From Parvularculaceae bacterium (GTDB taxonomy: Bacteria; Pseudomonadota; Alphaproteobacteria; Caulobacterales; Parvularculaceae), in assembly GCA_020446945.1 (NCBI GenBank), contig JAGRDS010000001.1, forward strand, positions 1 through 37,135: DNA of 37,135 nt. Reading direction: 5' to 3'. Shown here one piece after another: positions 23,884-32,438 of this stretch (position 1 is its first letter; every line of letters starts with the position of its first letter). A program made the position numbers and the translations under genes. Below the pieces are notes generated by a model, which was not told the DNA's origin, did no database searches, and worked only from the letters and a program-made list of their open reading frames with translations.

Positions 23884-24078
23884 TCAGCCGCGCGGGCGAA
23901 AGACGCCGGTGTTCGGGTCTTTTTCAAAATCGAGGATTGCGCCGGCGCCGGAACGATCGCCCCGCAATTCATCGATGGCGGCGCGAAATTCATCCGCCTT
24001 GCGCCGTGCGAAACGAAACGCCGTCACCGCCGCCCCGGCGACGAGAAGTCCTGCAACAATGCCGGCGGTCGTGTTCAT
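23884..24078 (-). CDS. Small membrane-anchored protein, 64 residues, unknown
   Basis: ATG 24078 with an AGAGG ribosome site 8 bases upstream (an ATG at 24084 is too close to it). The N-terminal helix (residues 5-22, AGIVAGLLVAGAAVTAFRFA) is followed by a positive stop-transfer (ARRK) and a charged helix (ADEFRAAIDELRG), then a tail DFEKDPNTGVFRPRG that looks conserved-type rather than random. Codon use is normal for the region. No family assigned. It lies 73 bases upstream of the exonuclease gene on the same strand and could be the first gene of that run. Confidence 0.6.
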   Translation of the reverse strand: MNTTAGIVAGLLVAGAAVTAFRFARRKADEFRAAIDELRGDRSGAGAILDFEKDPNTGVFRPRG

Positions 24079-24225
24079 CGCCATCCTCTTGCCGGCGCGC
24101 CTTAACCGAAACGGCGCGCGCATTCAACGATCCGGGGCAGTTTACGGGCGATTGCGCGGGCGATCAATCGATCGCGGGCCGACCGGGAACGGCCCGGCGC
24201 GCCGTGCGAACGTTCCGGCCCGCCG

Positions 24226-24245
24226 ATCAATCGCATGTGATTAAT
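24226..24245. promoter_or_regulatory. Pseudo-palindrome between small membrane gene and ispB
   Basis: ATCAATC (24226-24232) and GATTAAT (24239-24245) are complementary except at one position, with a 6-base centre. It lies about 105 bases before the ispB start, upstream of a -35-like TTGACC (24289-24294) that has only a weak -10 (CAATCT). It may be a regulator site; no specific factor is assigned. Confidence 0.3.
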
Positions 24246-24349
24246 CCCTACGAGAGGTCTTCGCCTGCGAACGCGGCAATCGCGCGCCTTGACCCGGCGA
24301 TCCGCGAAGCCCAATCTTGGACGCGAATGTCAACATTTTTCGGTACGCC

Positions 24350-25402
24350 GTGGATCTAGCCGTCACATCCCTTTCGCCCGCCCGCCTCGCCAGGGCCAAT
24401 CCCGAAGGCGACCTGCGCGCGTTTTCGGATTCCGTCGAAGCGTTGAAAACGCTGTGCGCCGGCGATCTCAAGGACGTCAATGCGACGATCCTGATGGCGC
24501 TCAAATCGCAGAGCCCGATGATCGCGGAAATCGGCGGACACCTTATCAATGCGGGCGGCAAGCGCCTGCGCCCGCTTTTGACCTTGTCGGCGGCGCGCAT
24601 GTTCGACTGCCCGGACGATCGCCATATCGGCCTCGCCGCCGCAGTCGAACTCATTCATGGCGCGACATTGCTTCACGATGATGTCGTCGACGATTCCGCG
24701 CTGAGACGCGGCGCTTCGACGGCGAACGTCCTCTGGGGGAACAAGGAAAGCGTCCTTGTCGGCGACTTCCTGTTTTCACAGGCGTTCGAGTTGATGGTCG
24801 CGGCCGGCGATCTCAACGTTCTGCAAATTCTCTCGCGCGCGGCCGGCGTGATCGCCGAAGGCGAGGTTTTGCAGCTGGCGACGCAAAAAAACCTTGAAGC
24901 CACATTTGAGATGTATCTCGCCGTGGTGGAATCGAAAACTGCGGCGCTCTTCGCCGCCGCCGCCCAGGCCGGCGCGGTAATAGCGGGCGCCTGTTCAAAA
25001 CAGGAAGACGCCCTGCGTTCCTTCGGCCGCAATCTCGGCATCGCCTATCAGCTTATCGATGACGCGCTCGATTATTCGGGTCGTGAAAAAGAGATCGGCA
25101 AAAGCGTCGGCGACGATTTTCGCGAAGGGAAAATGACGCTTCCCGTTGTTTACGCCTTCGATCGCGCAACGCCGGACGCGCGCAAATTCTGGCGCCGGAC
25201 GATCGCCGACGCGATTCAGGTCGACGGCGATTTCGAGGAAGCGCGCGAACTGATCGTTTCTACAAGAGCGCTCGACGATACGATCGCCTGCGCAAAGCGT
25301 TACGCCGCGCGGGCCCTCGATGATCTCGCGATCGCGCCTCAAAACTCGTTCACGAGCGCGCTCGCCGACCTTGCAATCAGCTCTGCGGCGCGCATTTCCT
25401 AG
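24350..25402 (+). CDS. ispB: Polyprenyl (octaprenyl-type) diphosphate synthase
   Basis: Trans-prenyltransferase building the long isoprenoid tail of ubiquinone by successive additions of isopentenyl diphosphate. The first aspartate-rich motif is LLHDDVVDDS, the second LIDDALDYS, and GGKRLRPLLTL is the usual IPP-binding lysine/arginine patch. AEGEVLQLATQKNLE and KTAALFAAAAQAGAV match bacterial octaprenyl/decaprenyl synthases. The chosen GTG at 24350 leaves about 37 residues before the conserved core; a TTG at 24317 is an alternative, and neither has a good ribosome site. Chain length is inferred only from family. It converges with the WecA-like gene, nine bases away. Confidence 0.93.
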   Translation: MDLAVTSLSPARLARANPEGDLRAFSDSVEALKTLCAGDLKDVNATILMALKSQSPMIAEIGGHLINAGGKRLRPLLTLSAARMFDCPDDRHIGLAAAVELIHGATLLHDDVVDDSALRRGASTANVLWGNKESVLVGDFLFSQAFELMVAAGDLNVLQILSRAAGVIAEGEVLQLATQKNLEATFEMYLAVVESKTAALFAAAAQAGAVIAGACSKQEDALRSFGRNLGIAYQLIDDALDYSGREKEIGKSVGDDFREGKMTLPVVYAFDRATPDARKFWRRTIADAIQVDGDFEEARELIVSTRALDDTIACAKRYAARALDDLAIAPQNSFTSALADLAISSAARIS

Positions 25403-25411
25403 CCAAACCGG

Positions 25412-26530
25412 TTATTCCGCAGCGGTGCGAAAGGCGCCGTCCTCGACCGACGGTTCCTTGCGCGCAATTTCCGCGCCGCCGGAATAAAGGCCGGCTTTTC
25501 TTGCGCGCGCTTTGATCGCCAGCGCGGCCGGCAGGAAGGCGCAGACCAGGCCGGCGGCGAGCGCGTATTGAACGCCGGCGCCGAACGAATTGGCGACAAG
25601 CGCGATTGTCGTCGTGACCACGACCAGCGTCAGATAGAGCGTCGTCACCGCTTCGTGCGATCCGCCGAGGCGAACGAGCAGCTGGTAAAGATGTTCATTA
25701 TGCGCGGCGAAAATATTGCGGCGGCGCGCGGCGCGGTGGATGAGCGTGAATGCGACATCGAAAATGAACGGCAGAAAGGCGATGGGAACGAACATCGCGG
25801 ACACGCCGCTATCGCCGTTCCTTACCGTCAATACTGCGAGCGCGGCGATTGAAAACCCGGCAAACTGGCTGCCGCTGTCGCCCATGAATATGCGCCCCTG
25901 CGAAAGGTTCAACGGTAAAAACCCGAACAAGGCGCATGCGAGAAACAAAGCCTGCGGCGCAAAGACGGCCGCGGAGCCGGCGGCGGACACGGCGAGCGCA
26001 GCGAGAACGAACAGCGCGCAGGACGCCGCGATGCCGTTGATCCCGTCCATGAAATTGAAAACATTCATGAAAGCGACGATCCACAAAACCGTCAGTGCGA
26101 AAGCGGCGCCGCCGAGATCAAGCTCTCCGACAAACGGCGCGGGAATTTGCTCGACCGCGCCCGCAAGCGCGACAAATCCGCAGGCGATCAATATCTGGGT
26201 CAGCAGTTTAAGGCGGGCGCCGAGGGCGCGCGCGTCATCAAGCGCGCCGAACAGGAATGCGAAAAACGCAAACAGGAAAAAGATGAGATAGGCGCCCGCG
26301 TCCTGATGGCTGAAAACGGTCAGAAAGGCGATGAAAAGCGCCGTCGCCGCCGCAAACCCCGCGAAGATGGCGATGCCGCCGGAGCGCGGCGTCATCGCCC
26401 GATGGGCCGAACGCCCGTTCGGTCGGTCCTGAAGGAAAGTCCGCGCGGCGAAAAACCTGGATGCGCCGAACGCGATCGCGCCTGCGCTCGCGGCCGCCAA
26501 CAGGATCATGATCGCCAAAGCTGTCAGCAT
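25412..26530 (-). CDS. MraY/WecA-family undecaprenyl-phosphate sugar-1-phosphate transferase
   Basis: Polytopic inner-membrane glycosyltransferase that starts a polysaccharide or O-antigen unit by adding a sugar phosphate to undecaprenyl phosphate. The 372-residue protein has about ten membrane segments and the family signatures DRPNGRSAHRAMTPRSGG, LDDARALGARLKLL, FNFMDGINGIA and FMGDSGSQFAGF; HNEHLYQLL is the late histidine motif. MraY itself makes lipid I, but the sequence and context favour WecA/WbpL-type activity. The exact sugar is unknown. The ATG overlaps the end of ispE by seven bases, so it should be co-translated with it. Confidence 0.9.
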   Translation of the reverse strand: MLTALAIMILLAAASAGAIAFGASRFFAARTFLQDRPNGRSAHRAMTPRSGGIAIFAGFAAATALFIAFLTVFSHQDAGAYLIFFLFAFFAFLFGALDDARALGARLKLLTQILIACGFVALAGAVEQIPAPFVGELDLGGAAFALTVLWIVAFMNVFNFMDGINGIAASCALFVLAALAVSAAGSAAVFAPQALFLACALFGFLPLNLSQGRIFMGDSGSQFAGFSIAALAVLTVRNGDSGVSAMFVPIAFLPFIFDVAFTLIHRAARRRNIFAAHNEHLYQLLVRLGGSHEAVTTLYLTLVVVTTTIALVANSFGAGVQYALAAGLVCAFLPAALAIKARARKAGLYSGGAEIARKEPSVEDGAFRTAAE

Positions 26531-27417
26531 TCAACACACCGCCGCGCCGGGGCGGCTGCGCAAATGCGCGCAGCCATCGACCACCAGCCTGTCCCTTTCA
26601 TATACTGCGCGGCGCGCCGGGCGGCGCTCGCCGAGGTGAAAAGACCGAACGCCGTAGCGCCGCTGCCGGACATGCGCGCGCCGAGCGCGCCGGGCAGCCC
26701 CGCAAGGCGTCCTAAAACCGTTTGGATCACAGGTTCGCCGGCTATGGCAATCTCTTGAAGGTCATTCCGGGAATTTTCCAACAACGATCGAACGCTGCGA
26801 TACCCGCCCCCCTCTATCTGCGGTCGTTCCGGGCGGCCCGGCGCTGGATTGGCGGCGTCGAAAGCGCGGAAGATCGGCCCGGTCCGCGTGGCGACCCCGG
26901 GATTGGCGAGGCAGACCCACAAGGGCGGCAGGAGCGGGCCGGCCGTCACGGTCTCGCCGGCCCCGCCGACCCAGACGGGCGCCCGCGAGAGGCAGGCGGG
27001 AACATCAGCGCCGAGACGAAAGGCGAGCGCGCGCAGATCGTCAGGCGAAATATCGACGCGCCACAGACGGACAAGCGCGCGAAGCGCGGCTGCGGCGTCC
27101 GCCGAGCCGCCGCCGATTCCGGCCGCGACGGGAAGACGCTTGTCGAGCGTAACGGCGGCGCCGCGCCTGATCCCGGTTTCCCTTTGAAGGAGCCGTGCGG
27201 CGCGCATGACGAGATTGCTCTCAATCGGTTCGGCGCGCAGCGCCCCGGCGAACTGACCGGAAATTTCGAGCGTCAGATCATCCGATGCGGACGCCTCAAG
27301 CATGTCGCCCGCATCCGCGAATACGAAAAGGCTTTCCAGATCGTGCAACCTGTCAGCGCGCAATGCGCCGACATGCAGAAAAAGATTGATCTTGGCGGGC
27401 GCGGTTTCGCGGATCAT
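26524..27417 (-). CDS. ispE: 4-diphosphocytidyl-2-C-methyl-D-erythritol kinase
   Basis: Phosphorylates the 2-hydroxyl of CDP-methylerythritol, the fourth step of the MEP route to isoprenoids. The 297-residue GHMP kinase has APAKINLFLHVG with catalytic Lys-9, the ATP loop LPVAAGIGGGSADAAAAL (95-112), GADVPACLSRAPVWVGG with catalytic Asp-139, and the GHMP motif 3 MSGSGATAFGLF. The ATG at 27417 overlaps the preceding stop (ATGA) and its end overlaps the next gene. Coupled neighbours on both sides suggest one message with the TPR lipoprotein and the glycosyltransferase. Confidence 0.96.
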   Translation of the reverse strand: MIRETAPAKINLFLHVGALRADRLHDLESLFVFADAGDMLEASASDDLTLEISGQFAGALRAEPIESNLVMRAARLLQRETGIRRGAAVTLDKRLPVAAGIGGGSADAAAALRALVRLWRVDISPDDLRALAFRLGADVPACLSRAPVWVGGAGETVTAGPLLPPLWVCLANPGVATRTGPIFRAFDAANPAPGRPERPQIEGGGYRSVRSLLENSRNDLQEIAIAGEPVIQTVLGRLAGLPGALGARMSGSGATAFGLFTSASAARRAAQYMKGTGWWSMAARICAAAPARRCVEC

Positions 27418-29132
27418 TTCTTTTCAATCGGGTCGAGACCCGATTTCAGTTTCTTTTCAAGCCCGGCGCGCGCGCGTTCGCCGGGTTCGAGTTCAAGCGC
27501 GCGCTCCCACTGGAAGCGGGCTTCTGTTTCGCGCCCGACACGCCAGTAAACATCGCCGAGATGCTCGGTTACGGTCGGGTCCGCCGGCTCCAGCGCGGCG
27601 GCCTGTTCAAGATGGATCAGCGCTTCATCATAGTCGCCGCGCTGAAAATGCGCCCAGCCGAGGCTGTCGACAATCGCGCCTGATTGCGGCCTTAACGCGA
27701 CGGCTTTTTCAATGAGCGCGAATGCTTCTTCCAGATTAACGCCGCGCTCGGCCCAGCTATAGCCGAGATAGTTGAGCGCGATGGGTTCTTCGGGCGCAAT
27801 CTCGACCGCCTTTTTCAGATCGCGTTCCGCGTCGGCGAAACGATCGAGTGAGATCAGCGCGTCGGCGCGCGTGATGTAATGGCGCCAGGCGTCGGCGGGC
27901 GGCGGAACCTCCAGGCGGTCGATCGCGCGGCTCGCCTCTTTCACCGCCTCTTCAAAGCGGTTCGCCGCCGCGTAATAGCCGGCGAGCGTGAGACGCGCGT
28001 CTTCAGCTCGCGGATCGCGCTTGATCGCGGATTTCAGCGTTTTGATCGCCTCCTCATCCCGCTTTTCAGCGGCGAGGCTGTTGGCGATCTCGATCTGCGC
28101 CTGCTCAAATTCGGGCGACGCCGGCGAAATCGCTGCGAACGCTTCACGCGCCGCGTCGAAATTACCGTAAATATTCTGGATCGATCCGATCAGGCGGCGC
28201 GCTTCGGCGAGATCGGGATCGAGATAGACGGCAAGCTCGCTAAGCGCGAGCGGCAGATTGAAGGGACGCTCGCTGACCCGAAAACCGGCGTCCGCCGCGC
28301 GCTGCATCTCCTCGGCCGATTGCTGGATAAGATTGCCGGCGAACAGATAGAGCGCCATCGCGACGCCCTGGCGCGCCGATACATTTTCATAGGCTTTCGA
28401 CGCCCGGCCCTTTTCCAGCCGGCCGAGACCCGCATTCGCAAGACGGCGCGACGCGCCGCCTTCCTTTTTCAATTGAGCATAGTAATCGCGCGCGGCGCCG
28501 GTTTCGCCATGACGTTCGAGAAAAGCGCCGTAAGCAGCGCGCCCGATCGGCCCGCCGAATGAAGCGACGGAAATCTGGTGCGCCGCGCTCGCCGCATCGA
28601 AATCTCCTTTCCGCTCGAAAAGCATCGCCTTGAATGTCGGGTTGAAGCCGGTGAACACTTCCTCGCCGAGATCGAAGGCGGAAAGGCCCGCAGCCGGTCC
28701 GGCTATTTCTGATTCGATCCAGGCGCCGGCGATGAATGCGATCGACTGCGCGAGCGGTTCGGAGAATTCTCCCCTCGCCTGATCGCGCGCGCTATCAAGC
28801 TCGCCATGTTTCAAATCGATCAGGGTGAGCGTCAGCGCTGCAAGGCCGCGATCCTCGTCCTGGGCGACCAGCTTGCGCGCATAAGGCGCCGATCCCTCGA
28901 CGTCGCCGGCGGCGACGTGAAACAGAAAAGCGCTCCGGACGATGTCGATATCGTCGGGATTGAGGGCGACGGCCGCGCCATAGCGCCTGGCGGCCGCATC
29001 GACATCATTCAGCCCGGCCGCAAGGCGCCCTGTAAGATAATCGCCGGCGCTCGTGCGGGGGGTTTCAATCGTCGCACACGAGGCGAGCGCCATCGCCGCG
29101 CCGATCGCCGAAATGGAAAGCCGGAAAGTCAA
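27414..29132 (-). CDS. TPR-repeat outer-membrane-type lipoprotein
   Basis: 572 residues. The open frame runs further upstream, but the best start is TTG at 29132: GAGGAG lies 7 bases before it and a lipoprotein signal follows at once (ISAIGAAMALASC, lipobox LASC). The rest is almost wholly tetratricopeptide helices, with clear repeats near the C-terminus (ALNYLGYSWAERGVNLEEAFALIEKAVALRPQ, DSLGWAHFQRGDYDEALIHLEQAAALEPA, EHLGDVYWRVGRETEARFQWERALELEP). Probably a periplasmic scaffold anchored by lipid. Known alphaproteobacterial genomes carry similar genes beside ispE; the function is not established. It lies 22 bases after ETF-QO. Confidence 0.9.
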   Translation of the reverse strand: MTFRLSISAIGAAMALASCATIETPRTSAGDYLTGRLAAGLNDVDAAARRYGAAVALNPDDIDIVRSAFLFHVAAGDVEGSAPYARKLVAQDEDRGLAALTLTLIDLKHGELDSARDQARGEFSEPLAQSIAFIAGAWIESEIAGPAAGLSAFDLGEEVFTGFNPTFKAMLFERKGDFDAASAAHQISVASFGGPIGRAAYGAFLERHGETGAARDYYAQLKKEGGASRRLANAGLGRLEKGRASKAYENVSARQGVAMALYLFAGNLIQQSAEEMQRAADAGFRVSERPFNLPLALSELAVYLDPDLAEARRLIGSIQNIYGNFDAAREAFAAISPASPEFEQAQIEIANSLAAEKRDEEAIKTLKSAIKRDPRAEDARLTLAGYYAAANRFEEAVKEASRAIDRLEVPPPADAWRHYITRADALISLDRFADAERDLKKAVEIAPEEPIALNYLGYSWAERGVNLEEAFALIEKAVALRPQSGAIVDSLGWAHFQRGDYDEALIHLEQAAALEPADPTVTEHLGDVYWRVGRETEARFQWERALELEPGERARAGLEKKLKSGLDPIEKK

Positions 29133-29154
29133 AACGCCGCTCCTCGCACTACGC

Positions 29155-30834
29155 TTACATATTCGGATAATTCGGGCCGCCGCCGCCTTCAGGCGTCGTC
29201 CACACGATATTCTGCGAGGGATCCTTGATGTCGCAGGTTTTGCAATGAACGCAGTTTTGCGCATTGATCTGAAACTTCGGATCGGCTCCGCCTTCTTCCC
29301 TCACAATCTCATAAACGCCGGCCGGACAATAGCGCTGCGCCGGCTCGTCATACCGCGGCAGGTTTACCGCAATCGGGATTGACGGGTCCTTAAGCTTTAG
29401 ATGAGCGGGCTGGTTTTCTTCGTGATTGACGGCCGAAAATGAAACATTCGTGAGGCGGTCGAATGTAAGCGCACCGTCGGGGCGCGGATAATCTATCGGT
29501 TTGAATTTCGCCGCCGGCTCCGTCGCTTCGGCGTCCGACTTGCCGTGCCTGAGCGTGCCGAAAATTGAAAACCCCGGGGCGATCGTATTGGTCCACAGAT
29601 CAAGGCCGGAAAGCGCGATTCCGCCGACAAGCGTGCCGTATTTCGACCAGAGCGGTTTAGCGTTGCGCGCATGTTTCAATTCGCGCCTGACCGGCGAGGC
29701 GTCATAGGCGGCTTCATATTCGGCAAGGACATCGCCCTCGCGGCCGGCCGCAATCGCATCAAACGCAGCGTCGGCCGCCATAATTCCCGTCAACATGGCG
29801 TTATGATTACCTTTTATCCGCGGCACGTTGACGAAGCCCGCCGAGCAGCCGATCAGCGCGCCGCCGGGAAAGGCGAGCTTCGGCACCGACTGGTAACCGC
29901 CTTCGGTGATGGCGCGCGCGCCGTAAGCAAGCCGCTTGCCGCCCTCAAGCAAATCGGCGATTTCCGGATGCGTCTTGAATTTTTGAAACTCTGCATACGG
30001 ATATATATACGGGTTTTTATAATTCAGATGAACGACGAAACCGAGCGCAATCGTGTTGTCATCGTAATGATATAGGAACGAGCCTCCGCCCGTTTCATTG
30101 TCGAGCGGCCAGCCGAATGTATGCTGGATGTGGCCGGGGCGCGATTTTTCAGGCGCGATCTCCCATAATTCCTTCAGGCCGATGCCGAATTTCTGCGGAT
30201 CGCGACCTTCATTCAGATTGAACTTTTCAATCAGGTTTCCGGCGAGAGACCCGCGTGCGCCTTCTGCGATCAGGACGTATTTTCCGCACAGCTCCATACC
30301 CGGCTCGTAATGATCCGTTCGCTGACCGTCCTTGCCGATCCCGACCTCGCCGACGACGACGCCCCTTATTGATCCGTCGCTGCGGAAAAGCGGCTTCGAC
30401 GCGGCCATGCCCGGATAGATTTCTACGCCGAGATCTTCAGCCTGCCCGGCGAGCCACCGGCAGATATTTCCCATCGAGACGATGTAGTTGCCGTGGTTTT
30501 TCACCATCGGCGGCATTGCGAACACCGGCAATGGAAAAGAGCCCGACGGCCCCAGAAGCTTGAAGCTTTCCGAAACGACCTCGATCGTCGCCGGCGCGCC
30601 CTTGTCGCGCCAATCGGGAATGAGGGCGTCCAGCCCGCAAGGATCGAGCACCGCGCCTGACAGGATATGCGCGCCGACTTCCGAGCCTTTTTCCACGATG
30701 ACGACGGAAAGATCGTTTTCGGTTTCGCCCGCGCGCTGTTTCAGGCGGATAGCCGCCGAAAGTCCCGCCGGACCCGCGCCGACGATTACAACGTCGAATT
30801 CCATGCTTTCGCGTTCGCGCGCGTCGTCTGCCAT
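29155..30834 (-). CDS. Electron transfer flavoprotein-ubiquinone oxidoreductase
   Basis: Inner-membrane-associated FAD and 4Fe-4S enzyme that passes electrons from electron-transfer flavoprotein (fatty-acid and amino-acid oxidation) to ubiquinone. The 559-residue protein starts with the FAD dinucleotide motif VIVGAGPAGLSAA (16-28), has GNYIVSMGNICRWLAGQAEDLGVEIYPG and HTFGWPLDNETGGGSFLYHYDDN, and ends with the four iron-sulfur cysteines in YCPAGVYE and NCVHCKTCDIKDPSQNI. All elements are intact. The ATG has GAGGAT upstream. Matching etfAB genes are not in the window. Confidence 0.97.
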   Translation of the reverse strand: MADDARERESMEFDVVIVGAGPAGLSAAIRLKQRAGETENDLSVVIVEKGSEVGAHILSGAVLDPCGLDALIPDWRDKGAPATIEVVSESFKLLGPSGSFPLPVFAMPPMVKNHGNYIVSMGNICRWLAGQAEDLGVEIYPGMAASKPLFRSDGSIRGVVVGEVGIGKDGQRTDHYEPGMELCGKYVLIAEGARGSLAGNLIEKFNLNEGRDPQKFGIGLKELWEIAPEKSRPGHIQHTFGWPLDNETGGGSFLYHYDDNTIALGFVVHLNYKNPYIYPYAEFQKFKTHPEIADLLEGGKRLAYGARAITEGGYQSVPKLAFPGGALIGCSAGFVNVPRIKGNHNAMLTGIMAADAAFDAIAAGREGDVLAEYEAAYDASPVRRELKHARNAKPLWSKYGTLVGGIALSGLDLWTNTIAPGFSIFGTLRHGKSDAEATEPAAKFKPIDYPRPDGALTFDRLTNVSFSAVNHEENQPAHLKLKDPSIPIAVNLPRYDEPAQRYCPAGVYEIVREEGGADPKFQINAQNCVHCKTCDIKDPSQNIVWTTPEGGGGPNYPNM

Positions 30835-30976
30835 GCGTTAAAGATCCTCGTTGAATGCGCGGCGTGCGCCGCGTCCGGCGGGGTCGGAAGTTTGCTTTTG
30901 GCAAAATTCATGGCCAAATGCCACGCCGCTTCGCCGCCGAATGTCGCGAGAGGGCGCGCCGCACCGAAATAAACCG

Positions 30977-31615
30977 ATGAACCCTGCCTTTTTTGTCATC
31001 CTGTGCGCCGGAGCCGTTTTGGGGCTGTTGAACGCCGAGCGTTCAGAAGATCAGCCGCAAAAACGCTTTTTCAAACCGCTCGCCTCGCTCGCATTCATTT
31101 TGACGGCGCTCGCGGCGGGGGCGCTGAATACGACATTCGGCGCCCTCATTCTGGCGGGCCTGGTTTTATGCGCGATCGGCGATGTCTTGTTGCTGTCGCG
31201 CGCGGCGCCGGGCTTTCTCGCCGGAATGGGCGCGTTCGCCGCCGGTCACGGCGCTTATATTCTCGCTTTCGCCCATGGCGGCGCCGTTATCGGACCTGCC
31301 GCGATTTCAAGCGCGATCGCCTGTGCGTCGCTGTCTGCGATTGCGCTCAAACCGCTCTGGGCCGGCCTCGGGTCGTTCCGCGCGCCGGTGATCGGCTATT
31401 GCCTCGTCATAACGGCGATGGTCGCGGCCGGCGCGGCCTATTGGGCGGCGAGCCCCGGCGACGCGAGCCTGCAACTCGTCGGCGCGGCGGCGGCGTTCGC
31501 CATATCCGACATTTCGGTCGCACGCGATCGCTTCGGGCCGGGCGATTTTCTCAACCGCCTCTGGGGATTGCCGCTTTATTACGCCGCCCAGTGCCTTTTC
31601 GCGCTCGGCGTTTGA
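30977..31615 (+). CDS. YhhN-family membrane protein (lysoplasmalogenase-like)
   Basis: 212-residue polytopic protein with about eight hydrophobic segments. Signature stretches are AIGDVLLLSRAAPGFLAGMGAFAAGHGAYILAF, AISDISVARDRFGPGDFLNRLWGLPLYYAAQCLFA and an early RFFKPLASLAFI. The family includes TMEM86 enzymes that hydrolyse the vinyl-ether bond of lysoplasmalogen; bacterial members are assumed similar, but this one is not characterised. The start at 30977 follows a GC-rich leader and fits the membrane topology; longer in-frame starts upstream are rejected. It is divergent from ETF-QO. Confidence 0.9.
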   Translation: MNPAFFVILCAGAVLGLLNAERSEDQPQKRFFKPLASLAFILTALAAGALNTTFGALILAGLVLCAIGDVLLLSRAAPGFLAGMGAFAAGHGAYILAFAHGGAVIGPAAISSAIACASLSAIALKPLWAGLGSFRAPVIGYCLVITAMVAAGAAYWAASPGDASLQLVGAAAAFAISDISVARDRFGPGDFLNRLWGLPLYYAAQCLFALGV

Positions 31616-31646
31616 CCTTGGCGCGCGCCTGTGATGGCTATAGGCG

Positions 31647-32438
31647 ATGCAAGATGTTGATCGGCTGGACGCGGCGCGGGCCTTGTTGCGCTGGTATGCG
31701 GACGCCGGCGTCGACGAAGCCGTCGCCGCCGAGCCGGTCGACCGTTTCCGGAATGACCAGCCGGCGGCGGCGCCTGCAAGGTCGGCGTCGGCGAGCGTTA
31801 CCCGGATTGCGCGTCCTTCGCAGCCGAGCGCCGACGAGGCGGCGAGCCTTGCCGCAGCAATCGCCGCCGCCTGCGACAGCCATGAAGACCTCGCCGCCGC
31901 GGTCGCCGCATTCGATGGCTGCCCGCTGAAAGCCGGGGCGCGCAACACCGTCTTTTCCGACGGGATACCCGGCGCGGCGCTTTTGATTATCGGCGAGGCG
32001 CCCGGACGCGATGAAGACGCGGCCGGCAAGCCCTTTGTCGGACGGGCCGGCGGCCTGCTCGACAGGATGCTCGCCGCGATCGGCCGCTCCAGAATGAGCG
32101 ATGCGCTTATCACCAACGTCGTTTATTGGCGCCCGCCCGGCAATCGCGCCCCGACCCAGGCCGAAATCGCCGTTTGCCGGCCGTTTGTCGACAGGCTGAT
32201 CGAATTGACCACGCCGAAGGCGATCATGCTGGCCGGCGGCGTACCGCTTCAGGCGATGACCGGCGTCGCCGGCATCACCCGCGCACGCGGCGTCTGGCGT
32301 GACGTCACCCTGCCCTCAGGGAAAACCTATCCGGTCCTTCCCGTTTTCCACCCGGCGTTCCTGCTGCGACAGCCGGCGCACAAGCGTCTGGCGTGGAAGG
32401 ATCTTCAAACCCTCGCCGCGGGGTTAAGAGATGCTTAA
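31647..32438 (+). CDS. Family 4 uracil-DNA glycosylase
   Basis: DNA repair enzyme that removes uracil from deaminated DNA. 263 residues. Motif A is GEAPGRDEDAAGKPFVGRAGGLLD (117-139), motif B FHPAFLLRQP (234-243) and the central loop NVVYWRPPGNRAPTQAE (157-173). Of the four iron-sulfur cysteines of the archetype, only Cys-92 and Cys-177 remain in register; Phe-89 and Trp-161 stand where the other two would be. This pattern also occurs in other alphaproteobacterial members, so cluster binding is doubtful while catalysis should stand. The first 75 residues are low complexity. The stop overlaps the start of the transglycosylase gene by 8 bases. Confidence 0.92.
   Translation: MQDVDRLDAARALLRWYADAGVDEAVAAEPVDRFRNDQPAAAPARSASASVTRIARPSQPSADEAASLAAAIAAACDSHEDLAAAVAAFDGCPLKAGARNTVFSDGIPGAALLIIGEAPGRDEDAAGKPFVGRAGGLLDRMLAAIGRSRMSDALITNVVYWRPPGNRAPTQAEIAVCRPFVDRLIELTTPKAIMLAGGVPLQAMTGVAGITRARGVWRDVTLPSGKTYPVLPVFHPAFLLRQPAHKRLAWKDLQTLAAGLRDA

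Noticed and set aside
24328..24360. Ten-codon open frame overlapping the ispB start, as a leader peptide
   Set aside because: It has no ribosome site, no hairpin or attenuator-like pair and no codon run for a regulatory amino acid, so chance is the simpler view.
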